Below are positions 1 through 7,728 of a DNA stretch of 39,401 nucleotides, one piece after another. The translations under genes and the position numbers were made by a program. Below the pieces are notes generated by a model. That model was not told where the DNA came from and did not search any database. It saw nothing but the letters and a program-made list of their open reading frames with translations. Origin of the DNA: Candidatus Omnitrophota bacterium (GTDB taxonomy: Bacteria; Omnitrophota; Gorgyraeia; Gygaellales; Profunditerraquicolaceae). Location of the stretch: positions 1 to 39,401 of the forward strand of contig JAPLLU010000020.1 of assembly GCA_026387385.1 (NCBI GenBank), written 5' to 3'. Every line of letters starts with the position of its first letter. Position 1 is the first letter of the stretch.

Positions 1-998
1 GCCTCTGCCAATACTTTCATTTCACAAACGAGTTGAGCGAAGTTAGCAGGTAAAAGCGATTGCTCACCGTCAGACACTGCATCTTCAGGATGGCCATGCA
101 CTTCGATAATCAAGCCATCAGCTCCTGCTGCGATGGCAGCATTAGAAAGCGCTGGAACCAAGCCCCATTTACCTGCGGCATGACTGGGGTCAACAATTAT
201 CGGAAGATGAGAAAGTTGCTGGGCTACAGGTATAGCGCTTATATCTAAAGTATTGCGCGTAGAATCCTCAAATGTCCTTATTCCGCGTTCGCATAATATA
301 ACGTTAAAATTACCACCCGCTAATATATATTCTGCAGACATGAGCAGTTCTTTAATAGTTGAGGACATGCCGCGTTTTAATAAAACCGGTTTATTTGTCA
401 TTCCTACTTCTTTCAGGAGATTAAAATTTTGCATATTGCGCGCACCGATTTGAAAAATATCCACATATTTGGCTACCAGTTCCACATCGCGGGTATCCAT
501 TATTTCGCTGACTATGGGCATCTGTAATTCATCTCCCACCTCTTTTAAATACTTGAGCCCTTCCTGCCCTAAACCCTGAAAACTATAAGGCGAGGTCCGC
601 GGCTTAAACGCTCCTCCGCGTAATACCGTGGCGCCTGCTTTTTTGACCTCAGTTGCAATTTCGTATAACGAATCCTTGTCCTCTACAGCACAAGGGCCTG
701 CCATAAGCACTACCTTTTTGCCCCCTATCTTGATGCCCTTACCGAGTTCGATGATTGAATCCTGCGACTTAAACTCCCTGGAAACTAATCTGTAAGGCGC
801 TAAAACCGGTATAACCTTTTCTACTCCGGGAAAAACCCCTAAAGGAGTAACTCTAAGCACATCCTCAGGACCAATAACGCCGATAATAGTGCGCTCTACG
901 CCTTTTGAAACATGCGGCTTGAGCCCTAAAGTTTGCACTTTTTCAATGATGTGATTTATTTGTTCTTCTGTAGCATCGGGCCTCAATATTATAATCAT
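1..998 (-). CDS. aroF: 3-deoxy-7-phosphoheptulonate (DAHP) synthase, 3' end cut by window
   Basis: First enzyme of the shikimate pathway: condenses phosphoenolpyruvate and erythrose 4-phosphate to DAHP in the cytoplasm. My translation from ATG at 998 gives 332 codons open to the window edge. Residues 1-70 look like the small ferredoxin-like regulatory domain of the Thermotoga-type (class I beta) enzyme. The TIM barrel follows, with AGPCAVE near residue 99, [36 protein letters not shown] and EVHGHPEDA, the usual PEP- and metal-binding motifs. The family is about 338 residues, so only a few C-terminal residues are missing. A G-rich ribosome-binding site (GGGGGGTGG) precedes the start. It lies 160 bp downstream of hisC in the same direction, across a repeat hairpin. 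The N-terminal domain suggests feedback control by an aromatic amino acid, which is inference. Confidence 0.95.
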   Translation of the reverse strand, partial: MIIILRPDATEEQINHIIEKVQTLGLKPHVSKGVERTIIGVIGPEDVLRVTPLGVFPGVEKVIPVLAPYRLVSREFKSQDSIIELGKGIKIGGKKVVLMAGPCAVEDKDSLYEIATEVKKAGATVLRGGAFKPRTSPYSFQGLGQEGLKYLKEVGDELQMPIVSEIMDTRDVELVAKYVDIFQIGARNMQNFNLLKEVGMTNKPVLLKRGMSSTIKELLMSAEYILAGGNFNVILCERGIRTFEDSTRNTLDISAIPVAQQLSHLPIIVDPSHAAGKWGLVPALSNAAIAAGADGLIIEVHGHPEDAVSDGEQSLLPANFAQLVCEMKVLAE

Positions 999-1029
999 CT
1001 TACCACCCCCCTACAAAAATTAAGCAGAA

Positions 1030-1157
1030 AGCACGAGCTTAAAACGTAAGGCGCAAAGAGTAAAACTAAAGTTTAAAACTAAAAGTTTTTAGTTTTGAGT
1101 TTAAGTTTTTCGCTTTTCGCTTTACCTGCCTGCCGGCAGGCAGGAGCTTTGCGCTTC
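1030..1157. repeat. Heptamer-periodic inverted repeat interrupted by the 20-bp palindrome
   Basis: The hisC-aroF gap can be read in 7-bp steps: GCGCAAA, GAGTAAA, ACTAAAG, TTTAAAA, CTAAAAG on the left, then TTTTTAG, TTTTGAG, TTTAAGT, TTTTCGC, TTTTCGC on the right. The arms are approximate reverse complements and would form a long imperfect hairpin. The right arm is split at 1124/1125 by the 20-bp palindrome; removing it gives TTTAAGC, TTTGCGC, TTCTCAT, back in 7-bp phase. It may also act as a terminator or attenuator after hisC, but I see no clean U-run. Confidence 0.75.
1125..1144. repeat. 20-bp perfect palindrome, copy 1
   Basis: CCTGCCTGCCGGCAGGCAGG, identical on both strands. It interrupts a heptamer repeat unit (TTTA before, AGC after) and has no flanking target duplication. 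Identical copies are at 7554, 7901 and 15151. Confidence 0.9.
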
Positions 1158-2243
1158 TCATAATACTTTTTTTAGCACCTTGATAAATCTCTCATTCTCT
1201 TTTCTTGTGCCGATAGTCACTCTGATAAAATTTTTCAGTCCGTATTGTTTCATATCCCTTACAATTACTCCATATTTAAGCATATCACGGAACAGGCCTA
1301 CGCTATCTTTACCCACATCAATCAGGATGAAATTGGCTACGCTAGGCACGTAAGCTATTCCCAGCTTATTTAAGGCTTCATAGAGGTAATTTCTGCCCTG
1401 TAAAATCACTTTTCTGGTTTTACGTAAGAAGTCTCTGTCATCCAATGCCGCAGTTGCAGCCACCTGAGCCAGGAGATTAACATTAAACGGTTGCCTCACT
1501 CTCTCCATATAAGAAGCGAAATCAGAGGAAGCTATGGCATATCCTATTCTTAATCCGGCTAAACCGTAAGCCTTAGAAAAAGTTTTTAAAACAATAATAT
1601 TTTTATTCTGGCCGCTTAAATATTGTAGGCTTTTAGGGAAATCATCGACATCGATAAATGTATCATACGCCTCGTCTAATACTAATATCAAATCTCGAGG
1701 CAAGTCAACCATAAAATCCTCAAGTTCAAATTTTGTAACGTATGTGCCTGTCGGATTGTTTGGATTAGAGATAAATATCAATTTAGTTTTTTTGTTTATC
1801 TTTCTCTTGATCCCTTCTAAGTCATATTTAAAATATCTTAAAGGCACTGTAATAACTTTACGGTTATTTACCTGGGAAATTATTTCGTATTCTAAAAATG
1901 TTGTATCTGCGGTTATAATATTCTCGTCTTCTTCCACAAAAGTTTTTATAATAATGTCGATAATCTCATCCGAGCCGTTGCCCAAGACTACGTTTGAGGA
2001 CTGGACTTTCAAATATTGGGCAATCTTTCTCTTTAAATAAAAACCCTGGCTGTCTGGATAGCGATTGATGCCAGATACATTCTTTCTTATCGCCTGTAGT
2101 GCCTTAGGGGAAGCGCCCAGGGGGTTCTCATTGGAAGCTAATTTTATAACTTCTTTCAAACCAAGTTCGCGCTTCGTTTCCTCTATGGGCTTACCTGCCA
2201 TATAAGGCTTTATATTTAGTATGCTATTTTTTATTAAACTCAT
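1158..2243 (-). CDS. hisC: Histidinol-phosphate / aromatic aminotransferase
   Basis: Class I/II PLP aminotransferase of 361 residues, the usual HisC length. Visible motifs: SNENPLGASP at 37-46, YPDSQG at 62, LGNGSDE at 87, SNPNNPTGTY at 159, VLDEAY with the cofactor Asp at 190, and TFSKAYGLAGLRIGY, where Lys224 should carry PLP. A substrate-carboxylate Arg lies in IRVTIGT near the C-terminus. ATG at 2243 has an AGGA-type ribosome-binding site and begins 13 bp after the pheA stop, so the two are probably one operon. HisC enzymes can transaminate phenylpyruvate and hydroxyphenylpyruvate; with pheA and aroF as neighbours and no other his gene here, a role in Phe/Tyr synthesis is likely but inferred. 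Confidence 0.93.
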   Translation of the reverse strand: MSLIKNSILNIKPYMAGKPIEETKRELGLKEVIKLASNENPLGASPKALQAIRKNVSGINRYPDSQGFYLKRKIAQYLKVQSSNVVLGNGSDEIIDIIIKTFVEEDENIITADTTFLEYEIISQVNNRKVITVPLRYFKYDLEGIKRKINKKTKLIFISNPNNPTGTYVTKFELEDFMVDLPRDLILVLDEAYDTFIDVDDFPKSLQYLSGQNKNIIVLKTFSKAYGLAGLRIGYAIASSDFASYMERVRQPFNVNLLAQVAATAALDDRDFLRKTRKVILQGRNYLYEALNKLGIAYVPSVANFILIDVGKDSVGLFRDMLKYGVIVRDMKQYGLKNFIRVTIGTRKENERFIKVLKKVL

Positions 2244-2256
2244 TTTAATTTTCCTT

Positions 2257-3318
2257 TTATTCTCCGACCGGATATGAGCCCAGGATCTTTAAGAACCTGC
2301 ACATGCCCTCTAATTCCGTAAGAGCTTTCTTAACTCGAAGATTATCCCTATGCCCTTCCAGATCTACGAAGAAGTAATAATCCCAGGCCTTCTTCTTTGA
2401 TGGCCGGGACTCAATTTTAGTAAGATTAATCCTGTATTTTTTGAAAGGCAGAAGCATATTATGCAAAGCGCCTACTTTATCTTTAACGGAAAAAATAAGC
2501 GAGGTTTTGTCAGAGCCGGTTTGCCCAACGTCATTTTTTCCTATTACCAAAAACCGAGTAATATTGTGAGGCGAATCTTCTATATCTTTAGCGATTGTCT
2601 TTAACTTATAGACCTTGCCTGCCAATGATGAAGCAATACAGGAACTATTCTTCTCTTTCACGGCGATCTTGGCAGCGGCTGTAGTGCTAGAAACATCTAT
2701 TTTTTCAACTGTCGGTAAATTTTCCTGAAGCCAGATACGGCATTGCCCAAATACCTGCGGGTTAGAATATATACGTTTTATCTTAGAAATAAGACAATTA
2801 GCCAGGAGATTATGCGATACGTATAAAATCACCTGAGCGCAAATCTTTAAGTCTGAATCCACAAGCATATCCAAGGTATGGCTAACTGCTCCTTCAATCG
2901 AATTTTCTATTGGAACCACGCCGTAATCTACGCTATCTCTATCTACTTTCAAGAACACATCCGGAATCCCTTCACAGGCAATGTACTCAACCTGTGAGCC
3001 GAATCTTTTTAGGGCTGCCAGATGAGAAAAGGTTGCCTCTGGCCCCATATAAGCTACTCTAAGAGGCTTTTCTAACGAAAGGCTGCCGGACATAATCTCG
3101 CGGTATATGGCCAAGGCAGCACTCGGGGCCAATGGGCCATTATTTATTGCAGTAACCTTTTTTAAAACCTCGCGCTCGCGGTCCGGAGAATAAAGAGCCA
3201 GGCCCTTCTGACGTTTAAGCTTAGCTATCTTTGAGGTAAGTTTTACGCGCATATTTAAAAGTTCGATTATTTTCTTGTCTATACTATCAATCTGTCTGCG
3301 TAGATTCTTTAGAATCAT
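2257..3318 (-). CDS. pheA: Bifunctional chorismate mutase / prephenate dehydratase
   Basis: Converts chorismate through prephenate to phenylpyruvate, the committed route to phenylalanine. Residues 1-85 form an AroQ-type helical chorismate mutase (LRRQIDSIDKKIIELLNMR; YSPDRERE). Residues 87-262 are the prephenate dehydratase domain, with YMGPEATFSH at 90, GVVPIENSIEGAV at 133 and the catalytic Thr motif SSTTAAA at 210. Residues 275-353 are an ACT domain with GALHNML at 283 and the phenylalanine-binding ESRP at 303. All three domains are complete in 353 residues. ATG at 3318 is supported by AGGAGG six bases upstream. The gene starts inside the last 32 bases of scpB, so translation is probably coupled. 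The ACT domain implies feedback inhibition by Phe. Confidence 0.95.
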   Translation of the reverse strand: MILKNLRRQIDSIDKKIIELLNMRVKLTSKIAKLKRQKGLALYSPDREREVLKKVTAINNGPLAPSAALAIYREIMSGSLSLEKPLRVAYMGPEATFSHLAALKRFGSQVEYIACEGIPDVFLKVDRDSVDYGVVPIENSIEGAVSHTLDMLVDSDLKICAQVILYVSHNLLANCLISKIKRIYSNPQVFGQCRIWLQENLPTVEKIDVSSTTAAAKIAVKEKNSSCIASSLAGKVYKLKTIAKDIEDSPHNITRFLVIGKNDVGQTGSDKTSLIFSVKDKVGALHNMLLPFKKYRINLTKIESRPSKKKAWDYYFFVDLEGHRDNLRVKKALTELEGMCRFLKILGSYPVGE

Positions 3319-3862
3319 CTTGATCCTCCTTCTTATCTAAAAGCTTACCAAGGTCTTCTGTCTTAGGTAATTCCTCCAAAGATCTTAATCCGAAATATTC
3401 CAAGAATTGCCTGGTTGTTCCGTAAACCTTTGGCCTGCCCGGAGCTTTTTTTCTTCCCATAACACGAATAAGGTCTTTATCCACAAGGCTCTTAATTACG
3501 CCGTCGATATTCACGTTTCTTATAAGTTCAATCTCGTGTCTGGTTATAGGTTGTTTATAGGCTATTATTGCCAGGGTCTCTAATCCAGGCCTTGATACTC
3601 TTTCTGCATTGCGTTGTTTGTATAATTTCTTCAAGAAAGTAGCGAGGTTTGGAGGAGTCACCATCTGAAAACCACCGGCTATCTGCACGATGCGTACGCC
3701 GCGGTTTGAATTCTCATACTCAGACTTTAATTCCTCTAAAATTTTATTAATCTGGGCGGTATCTAAATTATCCAATACGCTCCTTATCTGTTCATAGGTC
3801 AGAGGCTTCTCGCTGACAAAGAGCAGGGCCTCAATCACCGCTTTTGTGTTATCGTAAGACAT
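3287..3862 (-). CDS. scpB: Segregation and condensation protein B
   Basis: ScpB is the winged-helix kleisin-associated subunit of the SMC-ScpAB complex that compacts and segregates chromosomes. The 191-residue protein has the typical family start (EALLFVSEKPLTYEQIRSVL) and the conserved central block LETLAIIAYKQPITRHEIE, followed by GRKKAPGRPKVYGTT and FLEYFGLRSLEELP. The last 20 or so residues are acidic, polar and poorly conserved; their codons overlap the pheA start and contain its ribosome-binding site. The start is 2 bp from the ruvA stop. No scpA is visible. Being wedged between ruvA and pheA suggests one transcript running yebC-ruvC-ruvA-scpB-pheA-hisC. Confidence 0.95.
   Translation of the reverse strand: MSYDNTKAVIEALLFVSEKPLTYEQIRSVLDNLDTAQINKILEELKSEYENSNRGVRIVQIAGGFQMVTPPNLATFLKKLYKQRNAERVSRPGLETLAIIAYKQPITRHEIELIRNVNIDGVIKSLVDKDLIRVMGRKKAPGRPKVYGTTRQFLEYFGLRSLEELPKTEDLGKLLDKKEDQDDSKESTQTD
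3325..3330 (-). promoter_or_regulatory. Strong ribosome-binding site for pheA inside scpB
   Basis: AGGAGG six bases before the pheA ATG at 3318, within the terminal codons of scpB. It fixes the pheA start and so the 32-bp overlap. Confidence 0.75.
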
Positions 3863-3864
3863 TG

Positions 3865-4494
3865 TTATTTAGTCTTTTTTTGTTTATAAACTTCATTCAA
3901 AAGCTCTTCTGCTGTCGTTATTCCGGGATTCCTTTCTAGAGCCTTTTTTATCATCATCGAGGCTTCAGGCCTCTTATACTCTAACTGCACAAGCAGGGAT
4001 AAGACTTCATCTTCGATATCGCTGGTTTTTTCCTTCCGCGCCTTTATTTTACCATCTTGAATAAGTCCGAATTTACTCACCTTGTTCTGAAGTTTAGCAA
4101 TGATCTCCCTGGCTCTTTGTTGGCCTATCCCAGGTAGAGACCTTAAAAAATCAGCATCTGCTTCATCTATAGCACGTGCAATTAGAGATATCGGCCTACT
4201 TAATGCTTTCAGAGCTGCCTTGGGCCCTATACCGGAAACCGTAATAAAAACCTCAAAGAATTCTTTTTCTATCTCATTCAGGAAGCCGATTAATACCGGG
4301 GTAGACCTGGATGGCTCAACCTGAAAATAATGATAAGTTATAAGAGTGATTGATCCATCGTTGGATATATTCTCATCCAACCTCTGCATAGCCGTAGACG
4401 GAAGCAAGACCTCATAACAGATTCCTCCCCCAACATTAATGATTAAATAATTTTCTCCTTTCTCAATTACTTTTCCTGAAATTCTAGCAATCAT
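3865..4494 (-). CDS. ruvA: Holliday junction branch-migration protein RuvA
   Basis: RuvA tetramers bind four-way DNA junctions and load the RuvB motor during recombination repair. The 209-residue protein has the N-terminal OB-fold (MIARISGKVIEKGENYLIIN, then GGICYEVLLP), tandem helix-hairpin-helix motifs (GIGPKAALKALSRP near 95, LPGIGQQRAREIIAKLQ near 120) and a C-terminal three-helix RuvB-contact domain after a charged linker near 150. The length is typical. It ends 2 bp before scpB and starts 59 bp after ruvC, across a small palindrome. ruvB is absent from the window. Confidence 0.96.
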   Translation of the reverse strand: MIARISGKVIEKGENYLIINVGGGICYEVLLPSTAMQRLDENISNDGSITLITYHYFQVEPSRSTPVLIGFLNEIEKEFFEVFITVSGIGPKAALKALSRPISLIARAIDEADADFLRSLPGIGQQRAREIIAKLQNKVSKFGLIQDGKIKARKEKTSDIEDEVLSLLVQLEYKRPEASMMIKKALERNPGITTAEELLNEVYKQKKTK

Positions 4495-4519
4495 TTATAA
4501 TGAGCGCTTAACTTACGCC

Positions 4520-4537
4520 TGCCTCACCGGTGAGGCA
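4520..4537. repeat. 18-bp perfect palindrome between ruvC and ruvA
   Basis: TGCCTCACCGGTGAGGCA is self-complementary across all 18 bases. With the flanking CC and AGG it resembles the 20-bp CCTGCC...GGCAGG element in ends and size but has a different core. It fills most of the 59-bp ruvC-ruvA gap. It may be a relative of the palindrome at 1125, or a short RNA hairpin in the ruv transcript. Confidence 0.7.
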
Positions 4538-4553
4538 AGGAACACACTATAAG

Positions 4554-5072
4554 TTATGTCGCTTTCCTGGCTCCGTAACTTATGTCCTTAAGTATTCTTG
4601 ACCTTAAGGTGTAACTATGCGCAATAGCTAAAGCCAAGGCATCGGTTATATCAGTATATTTAGGCAACGTACTAATATTAAGTATATTGGCTACCATGCG
4701 CTGAACCTGATATTTAGAGGCTAGGCCTTTTCCTACAACCGCCTTTTTCACCTGCGTAGCCGCATATTCAGCCAAAGGAATATTTGCTCTTGCACACGCC
4801 AGGCATATCACGCCTCGAGCCTGCCCTAAGAGATAAGCAGTGGTAGGATGCCGGTAGTGCGCATACAATTTTTCTAATACCAAAACATCGGGTTTATTTT
4901 CGGCTAAAAGCCTCGTTACTCCTTTATATATCTTGTCTAAACGTTCAGGCAATATTTGCTTAGGTGAAGTCTTTATTATCCCCGCCTCTAATAAAGACGC
5001 TATATTCTTTTTTACGACAATTACTCCGTAGCCGGTAACAGTTAAGGCCGGATCAATCCCTAAGATTATCAT
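4554..5072 (-). CDS. ruvC: Crossover junction endodeoxyribonuclease RuvC
   Basis: RuvC is the dimeric, Mg-dependent nuclease that resolves Holliday junctions. The 172 residues show the RNase H-like fold and its acidic residues: Asp in ILGIDPALTVTGYGV at the N-terminus, Glu in VLEKLYAHYRHPTTAYLLGQ near 67, and the C-terminal DITDALALAIAH near 142. The basic loop KKAVVGKGLASKYQVQRMV contacts DNA. Length is typical. It starts just after the yebC stop (2 bp gap), a widespread yebC-ruvC-ruvA order. Confidence 0.96.
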   Translation of the reverse strand: MIILGIDPALTVTGYGVIVVKKNIASLLEAGIIKTSPKQILPERLDKIYKGVTRLLAENKPDVLVLEKLYAHYRHPTTAYLLGQARGVICLACARANIPLAEYAATQVKKAVVGKGLASKYQVQRMVANILNISTLPKYTDITDALALAIAHSYTLRSRILKDISYGARKAT

Positions 5073-5074
5073 AT

Positions 5075-5824
5075 TTAGCCTGCAGCCATCTGCTCCAGAA
5101 TATCATCGGGGATATCGAAATTGGCATAAACCTGCTGCACATCATCGTGCTCTTCCAATGCCTCAACCAGTGACAATACCTGCTTGGCTTCGCCACCAGT
5201 TACTTTTATCGAAGAAGAAGGGATCATGGTCAATTCTGCATCAAGCCATTTTATCCCTTTTGCCTGCAAGACTTCTTTGACCTTTTCTAAATCCTGTGGA
5301 GAGGTTGTTATTTCATAATTTTTATCGTCTGATTTGAAATCTTCAGCCCCCGCATCTAAAACAATGGACATCAGTTCTTCTTCTTTGATCTGACTTTTTT
5401 CAATCAATATATAACCCTTTTTGGTAAACATCCAACTCACAGAACCAGCCCCTGCAAGGTTACCGCCTTTTTTAGACACGATATTACGAATCTCGGCAGT
5501 ACTGCGGTTTTTATTATCGGTAAGAGCCTCAATTAAAATTGCTACTCCTCCCGGGCCGTACGCTTCATACATCACAGTTTCGTAAACTACTCCCGGCAAT
5601 TCTCCTGTGCCGCGTTTTATTGCCATCTTAATATTATCAAAAGGCATATTAGCTTCTTTTGCCCTAGTCATTGCTGTGCGCAACCTGATATTGGTATCAG
5701 GGTTACCGCCTTCACGCGCAGCCACTGTAAGCTCTTTAATAACTTTAGTAAAAGTAGCTCCCCTTTTTGCGTCTGCAACCATCTTTTTGCCTTTATTAGT
5801 CTTCCATTTTGAATGACCGGACAT
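5075..5824 (-). CDS. yebC: YebC/PmpR/TACO1-family protein
   Basis: YebC-family proteins are annotated as DNA-binding regulators; some members instead aid translation through difficult stretches, so the local role is open. The 249 residues match the family along their length: MSGHSKWKTNKGKKMVADAK at the start, the acidic-pocket motif YEAYGPGGVAILIEALTDN near 86, and MFTKKGYI in the middle. ATG at 5824 has a GGGAGGG ribosome-binding site. A possible TATAAT -10 box lies at 5840-5845, between the start and a heptamer hairpin, so transcription of the yebC-ruvCA-scpB-pheA-hisC series may begin here. Confidence 0.95.
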   Translation of the reverse strand: MSGHSKWKTNKGKKMVADAKRGATFTKVIKELTVAAREGGNPDTNIRLRTAMTRAKEANMPFDNIKMAIKRGTGELPGVVYETVMYEAYGPGGVAILIEALTDNKNRSTAEIRNIVSKKGGNLAGAGSVSWMFTKKGYILIEKSQIKEEELMSIVLDAGAEDFKSDDKNYEITTSPQDLEKVKEVLQAKGIKWLDAELTMIPSSSIKVTGGEAKQVLSLVEALEEHDDVQQVYANFDIPDDILEQMAAG

Positions 5825-5839
5825 TTTAACCCTCCCTAT

Positions 5840-5845
5840 ATTATA
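5840..5845 (-). promoter_or_regulatory. Candidate -10 box upstream of yebC
   Basis: TATAAT on the minus strand, 16 bases before the yebC ATG. The matching -35 position falls in the neighbouring heptamer repeat and is a poor match to TTGACA, so this is tentative. Confidence 0.35.
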
Positions 5846-5850
5846 TGTTT

Positions 5851-5914
5851 AGTCCACAGTCCACTGACCACAGTCCACAGTTTTCTGTGGACTGTTGACT
5901 GTCGTCTGTCGACT
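5851..5914. repeat. Heptamer-periodic inverted repeat between rnpB and yebC
   Basis: Units AGTCCAC, AGTCCAC, TGACCAC, AGTCCAC, then AG TTTT, then CTGTGGA, CTGTTGA, CTGTCGT, CTGTCGA. The two four-unit arms are imperfect reverse complements around a TTTT loop; the inner 12 bases (CACAGTCCACAG) pair almost perfectly. It lies directly 3' of the RNase P RNA and could cap or terminate that transcript, though no U-run follows. Confidence 0.8.
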
Positions 5915-5925
5915 ATCTTTTTAGC

Positions 5926-6322
5926 AGGGCAGGCAGAATAAGCCGAGTTCTGTTTTGGATGCGAATATCCGCTTCCTTTATGGTCATTTCTCTTAGCTCT
6001 GATATTACTATCAGAATCATGCAGCCTACCCGAGACTTTTTCCCGCCGAAGCGGTCCTCCCGCAAAATGCGGGAACCGGGACGGGCATCCCTCATCTCCT
6101 ATTCGGCCTTACTCCACGTAGAGATTGTCTCGTTTCACCCCCGACAAGTTAATGCCGGGCTCGTCTCTGTGACTCTGATCCGCCCTGAACTTTAAAATTC
6201 AGGTGGTGGGCGTTACCCACTACGTTGCCCTAAAGGAGCTCGGACTTTCCTCCCCACACTACTTTCGCAATCAGCATATGCTAATTGAAGTTGGTGTGGG
6301 GCGACCACTTTCTACCTGCCCA
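5926..6322 (-). ncRNA. rnpB: RNase P RNA, bacterial type A-like
   Basis: This is the catalytic RNA that trims tRNA 5' leaders. On the minus strand it opens with GGGCAGGTAGAA (6321-6310), which pairs as helix P1 with TTCTGCCTGCCC (5938-5927). Conserved blocks appear in order: GAGGAAAGTCCGAGCTC just after P1 (CR-I), GGGTAACGCCC in the P10/P11 region, CAGAGACGAGCCCGGC, GGGTGAAACG, GGTAGGCTGCATGA, and the 3' ACAGAACTCGGCTTATT. About 397 nt matches the family. It lies between rnhA and yebC and may be processed from a longer transcript, as I see no clear promoter. Confidence 0.93.
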
Positions 6323-6354
6323 ATTTGTCAAAGAAAAAACCAACGAATATAACT

Positions 6355-6765
6355 CTATCTTTTTTTTAGCGCTTCTTTTACTGCTTTATTGGCTAACTTG
6401 TCAGCTCCTTTATTTTTCTCACGAGTAACATGATTAATCGAGACGCTTTTAAAAGCTGACATAAGATGCAATGCTTGATTATACAATCCCGCTATATTAG
6501 GGCTTTTGATCTTATAAATCTTTTTTATCTGACGGTATAGAAGCTCGCTATCGGTGTTTACCTTTATACTTTCGGCTTTAAGCATCAGTCCTTCTTGCAG
6601 CCCGTAAATTAAGGCGGTATATTCGGCAATATTGTTTGTTGCATTTCCGATATAACTGGATATATTCTTAATAGTCTGGCCGCCCTGACATACAACTACC
6701 CCTACACTGCTTGGTCCCGGGTTACCTTTAGATGCACCGTCAATGTAAATTTCGAGTTCCTTCAT
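6355..6765 (-). CDS. rnhA: Ribonuclease HI family protein
   Basis: Cuts the RNA strand of RNA-DNA hybrids. The 136 residues form a compact RNase H domain: first catalytic Asp in IYIDGASKGNPGPSSVGVV, Glu in NNIAEYTALIYGL near 48, Asp in VNTDSELLYRQI near 72, and a C-terminal HVTREKNKGADKLANKA carrying the His loop and last Asp. The missing basic protrusion and the GNPGPS start resemble the archaeal/YpdQ-like branch of RNase HI. It overlaps the preceding zinc-ribbon gene by 4 bp (ATGA), a widespread pairing, so the two are co-translated. Confidence 0.9.
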   Translation of the reverse strand: MKELEIYIDGASKGNPGPSSVGVVVCQGGQTIKNISSYIGNATNNIAEYTALIYGLQEGLMLKAESIKVNTDSELLYRQIKKIYKIKSPNIAGLYNQALHLMSAFKSVSINHVTREKNKGADKLANKAVKEALKKR

Positions 6766-7493
6766 AGTGTTATTTCACCGTCTATATAAAGTATTCTGTT
6801 GCAGACCTCACAGGTGACTATGCGCTCGTACATCTTTATTTCATTTATCACCTGCGGCGGGACAAACATATTGCAACCCTGACAGGAATTATCTTTTACA
6901 GTAACTATTGCCAGGCCATCTCTATTAGTTAAAATTCTCTCGTATTGCCCTAAGACTTTATCATCGATATTGGGCGTAATCTGTTTTCTCTGTGAATCTA
7001 ATTGAGAAATGCGGTCCTCTATTTCTTTTATCCTATCATGGATATCTTTCTTTTTTAAGTTGAGCACTTTCTCTTCTTCCTGTAATCCTTGCTTCTCGCG
7101 CTCGATTTCAGCTTTTGCCTTATCTACCTGGTCGATTAATATCAGAATCTTATCTTCTATGACTGAGATATCGGCTTTTACTGAGCCTATCTGCTGCAGC
7201 ATGGTCTGATACTCCTTGTTGGTCTTCAAAGAGTATAATTGAGTCTGTAGTTTTTTTACCTCCTCTTCCTTAGAGCCCAGCTCTAATTCTCTTTCCTTTT
7301 TCTGTTTTTGCAAATCCAAGGAGGCCTTTTCAAGCGTTGTTAAGGCCTGTTTCTTTTCTTCAAAAGCTGCTTCCAGGGCTTTAATTTCTTCTGGTTTAGC
7401 TTCTTTTTCGTATCTTAAAGAGTATATCTCAGTATCTATCTTTTGTAATTGCACTAAACTAGCCAGCTGTGCCTTTAAATTTATCTTCTGCAT
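6762..7493 (-). CDS. Coiled-coil C4-type zinc-ribbon protein
   Basis: A CT398/DUF164-type protein of 243 residues. Residues 20-175 are a long, highly charged coiled coil of Glu, Lys and Gln heptads. The C-terminus is a C4 zinc ribbon, SCQGCNMFVPPQVINE then VTCEVCNRILY, with two CxxC knuckles. The family is common in bacteria and often sits before an RNase H gene, as here, but its biochemical role is uncertain; nucleic-acid binding or a trafficking scaffold have been suggested for relatives. No signal peptide or membrane segment is visible. Confidence 0.88.
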   Translation of the reverse strand: MQKINLKAQLASLVQLQKIDTEIYSLRYEKEAKPEEIKALEAAFEEKKQALTTLEKASLDLQKQKKERELELGSKEEEVKKLQTQLYSLKTNKEYQTMLQQIGSVKADISVIEDKILILIDQVDKAKAEIEREKQGLQEEEKVLNLKKKDIHDRIKEIEDRISQLDSQRKQITPNIDDKVLGQYERILTNRDGLAIVTVKDNSCQGCNMFVPPQVINEIKMYERIVTCEVCNRILYIDGEITL

Positions 7494-7534
7494 ATTATTG
7501 AGTTAATCATAAAATTAAATCACTACTTATTGCA

Positions 7535-7604
7535 TGGTGGGCGATAGAGGATTCCTGCCTGCCGGCAGGCAGGCGGACCTCTGACCTCTAAATTAGAGTC
7601 ACCC
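7535..7604 (-). pseudogene. Partial tRNA-Val copy (3' part) with palindrome in the T-loop
   Basis: On the minus strand the T-arm, acceptor 3' strand and CCA repeat the intact tRNA-Val for 31 bases, except that the 20-bp palindrome (7554-7573) lies between T-loop nucleotides 57 and 58. Upstream, the D-arm is gone: GGGTGA (pairing with TCGCCC, one G-U) leads straight into a small CTCTAATTTAGAG hairpin. The result is an armless tRNA-like shape with a long T-loop extension. It is most simply a decayed tRNA gene; transcription is unknown. Confidence 0.65.
7554..7573. repeat. 20-bp perfect palindrome, copy 2
   Basis: Identical to the copy at 1125. It splits a tRNA-Val T-loop as CCG^AATCC (minus strand) with no target duplication. 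Confidence 0.9.
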
Positions 7605-7618
7605 AATTATATCAGTTC

Positions 7619-7695
7619 TGGTGGGCGATAGAGGATTCGGACCTCTGACTTCTACAATGTGAATGTAGCGCTCTAACCAACTGAGCCAATCGCCC
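7619..7695 (-). tRNA. tRNA-Val (CAC), CCA encoded
   Basis: 77-nt cloverleaf: acceptor GGGCGAT/ATCGCCC, D-stem GCTC/GAGC, anticodon stem CTACA/TGTAG around TTCACAT (anticodon CAC, reads GUG), T-stem AGAGG/CCTCT, discriminator A and CCA. Oddity: the T-loop is TCCGAAT, with C at position 55 where nearly all tRNAs have U (pseudouridine). The partial 3' copy at 7535 has the same C. Partial 5' and 3' copies of the gene flank it. Confidence 0.9.
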
Positions 7696-7728
7696 GCTTA
7701 CCTTATCCGCTATAAGATTGGCGAACGC

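Noticed and set aside
60-453. Plus-strand open frames at the left edge
   Set aside because: They are antisense shadows of the DAHP synthase gene, whose translation is clearly conserved.
5913-6195. Short open frames on both strands between yebC and rnhA
   Set aside because: They coincide with the conserved core of the RNase P RNA, which explains the sequence.
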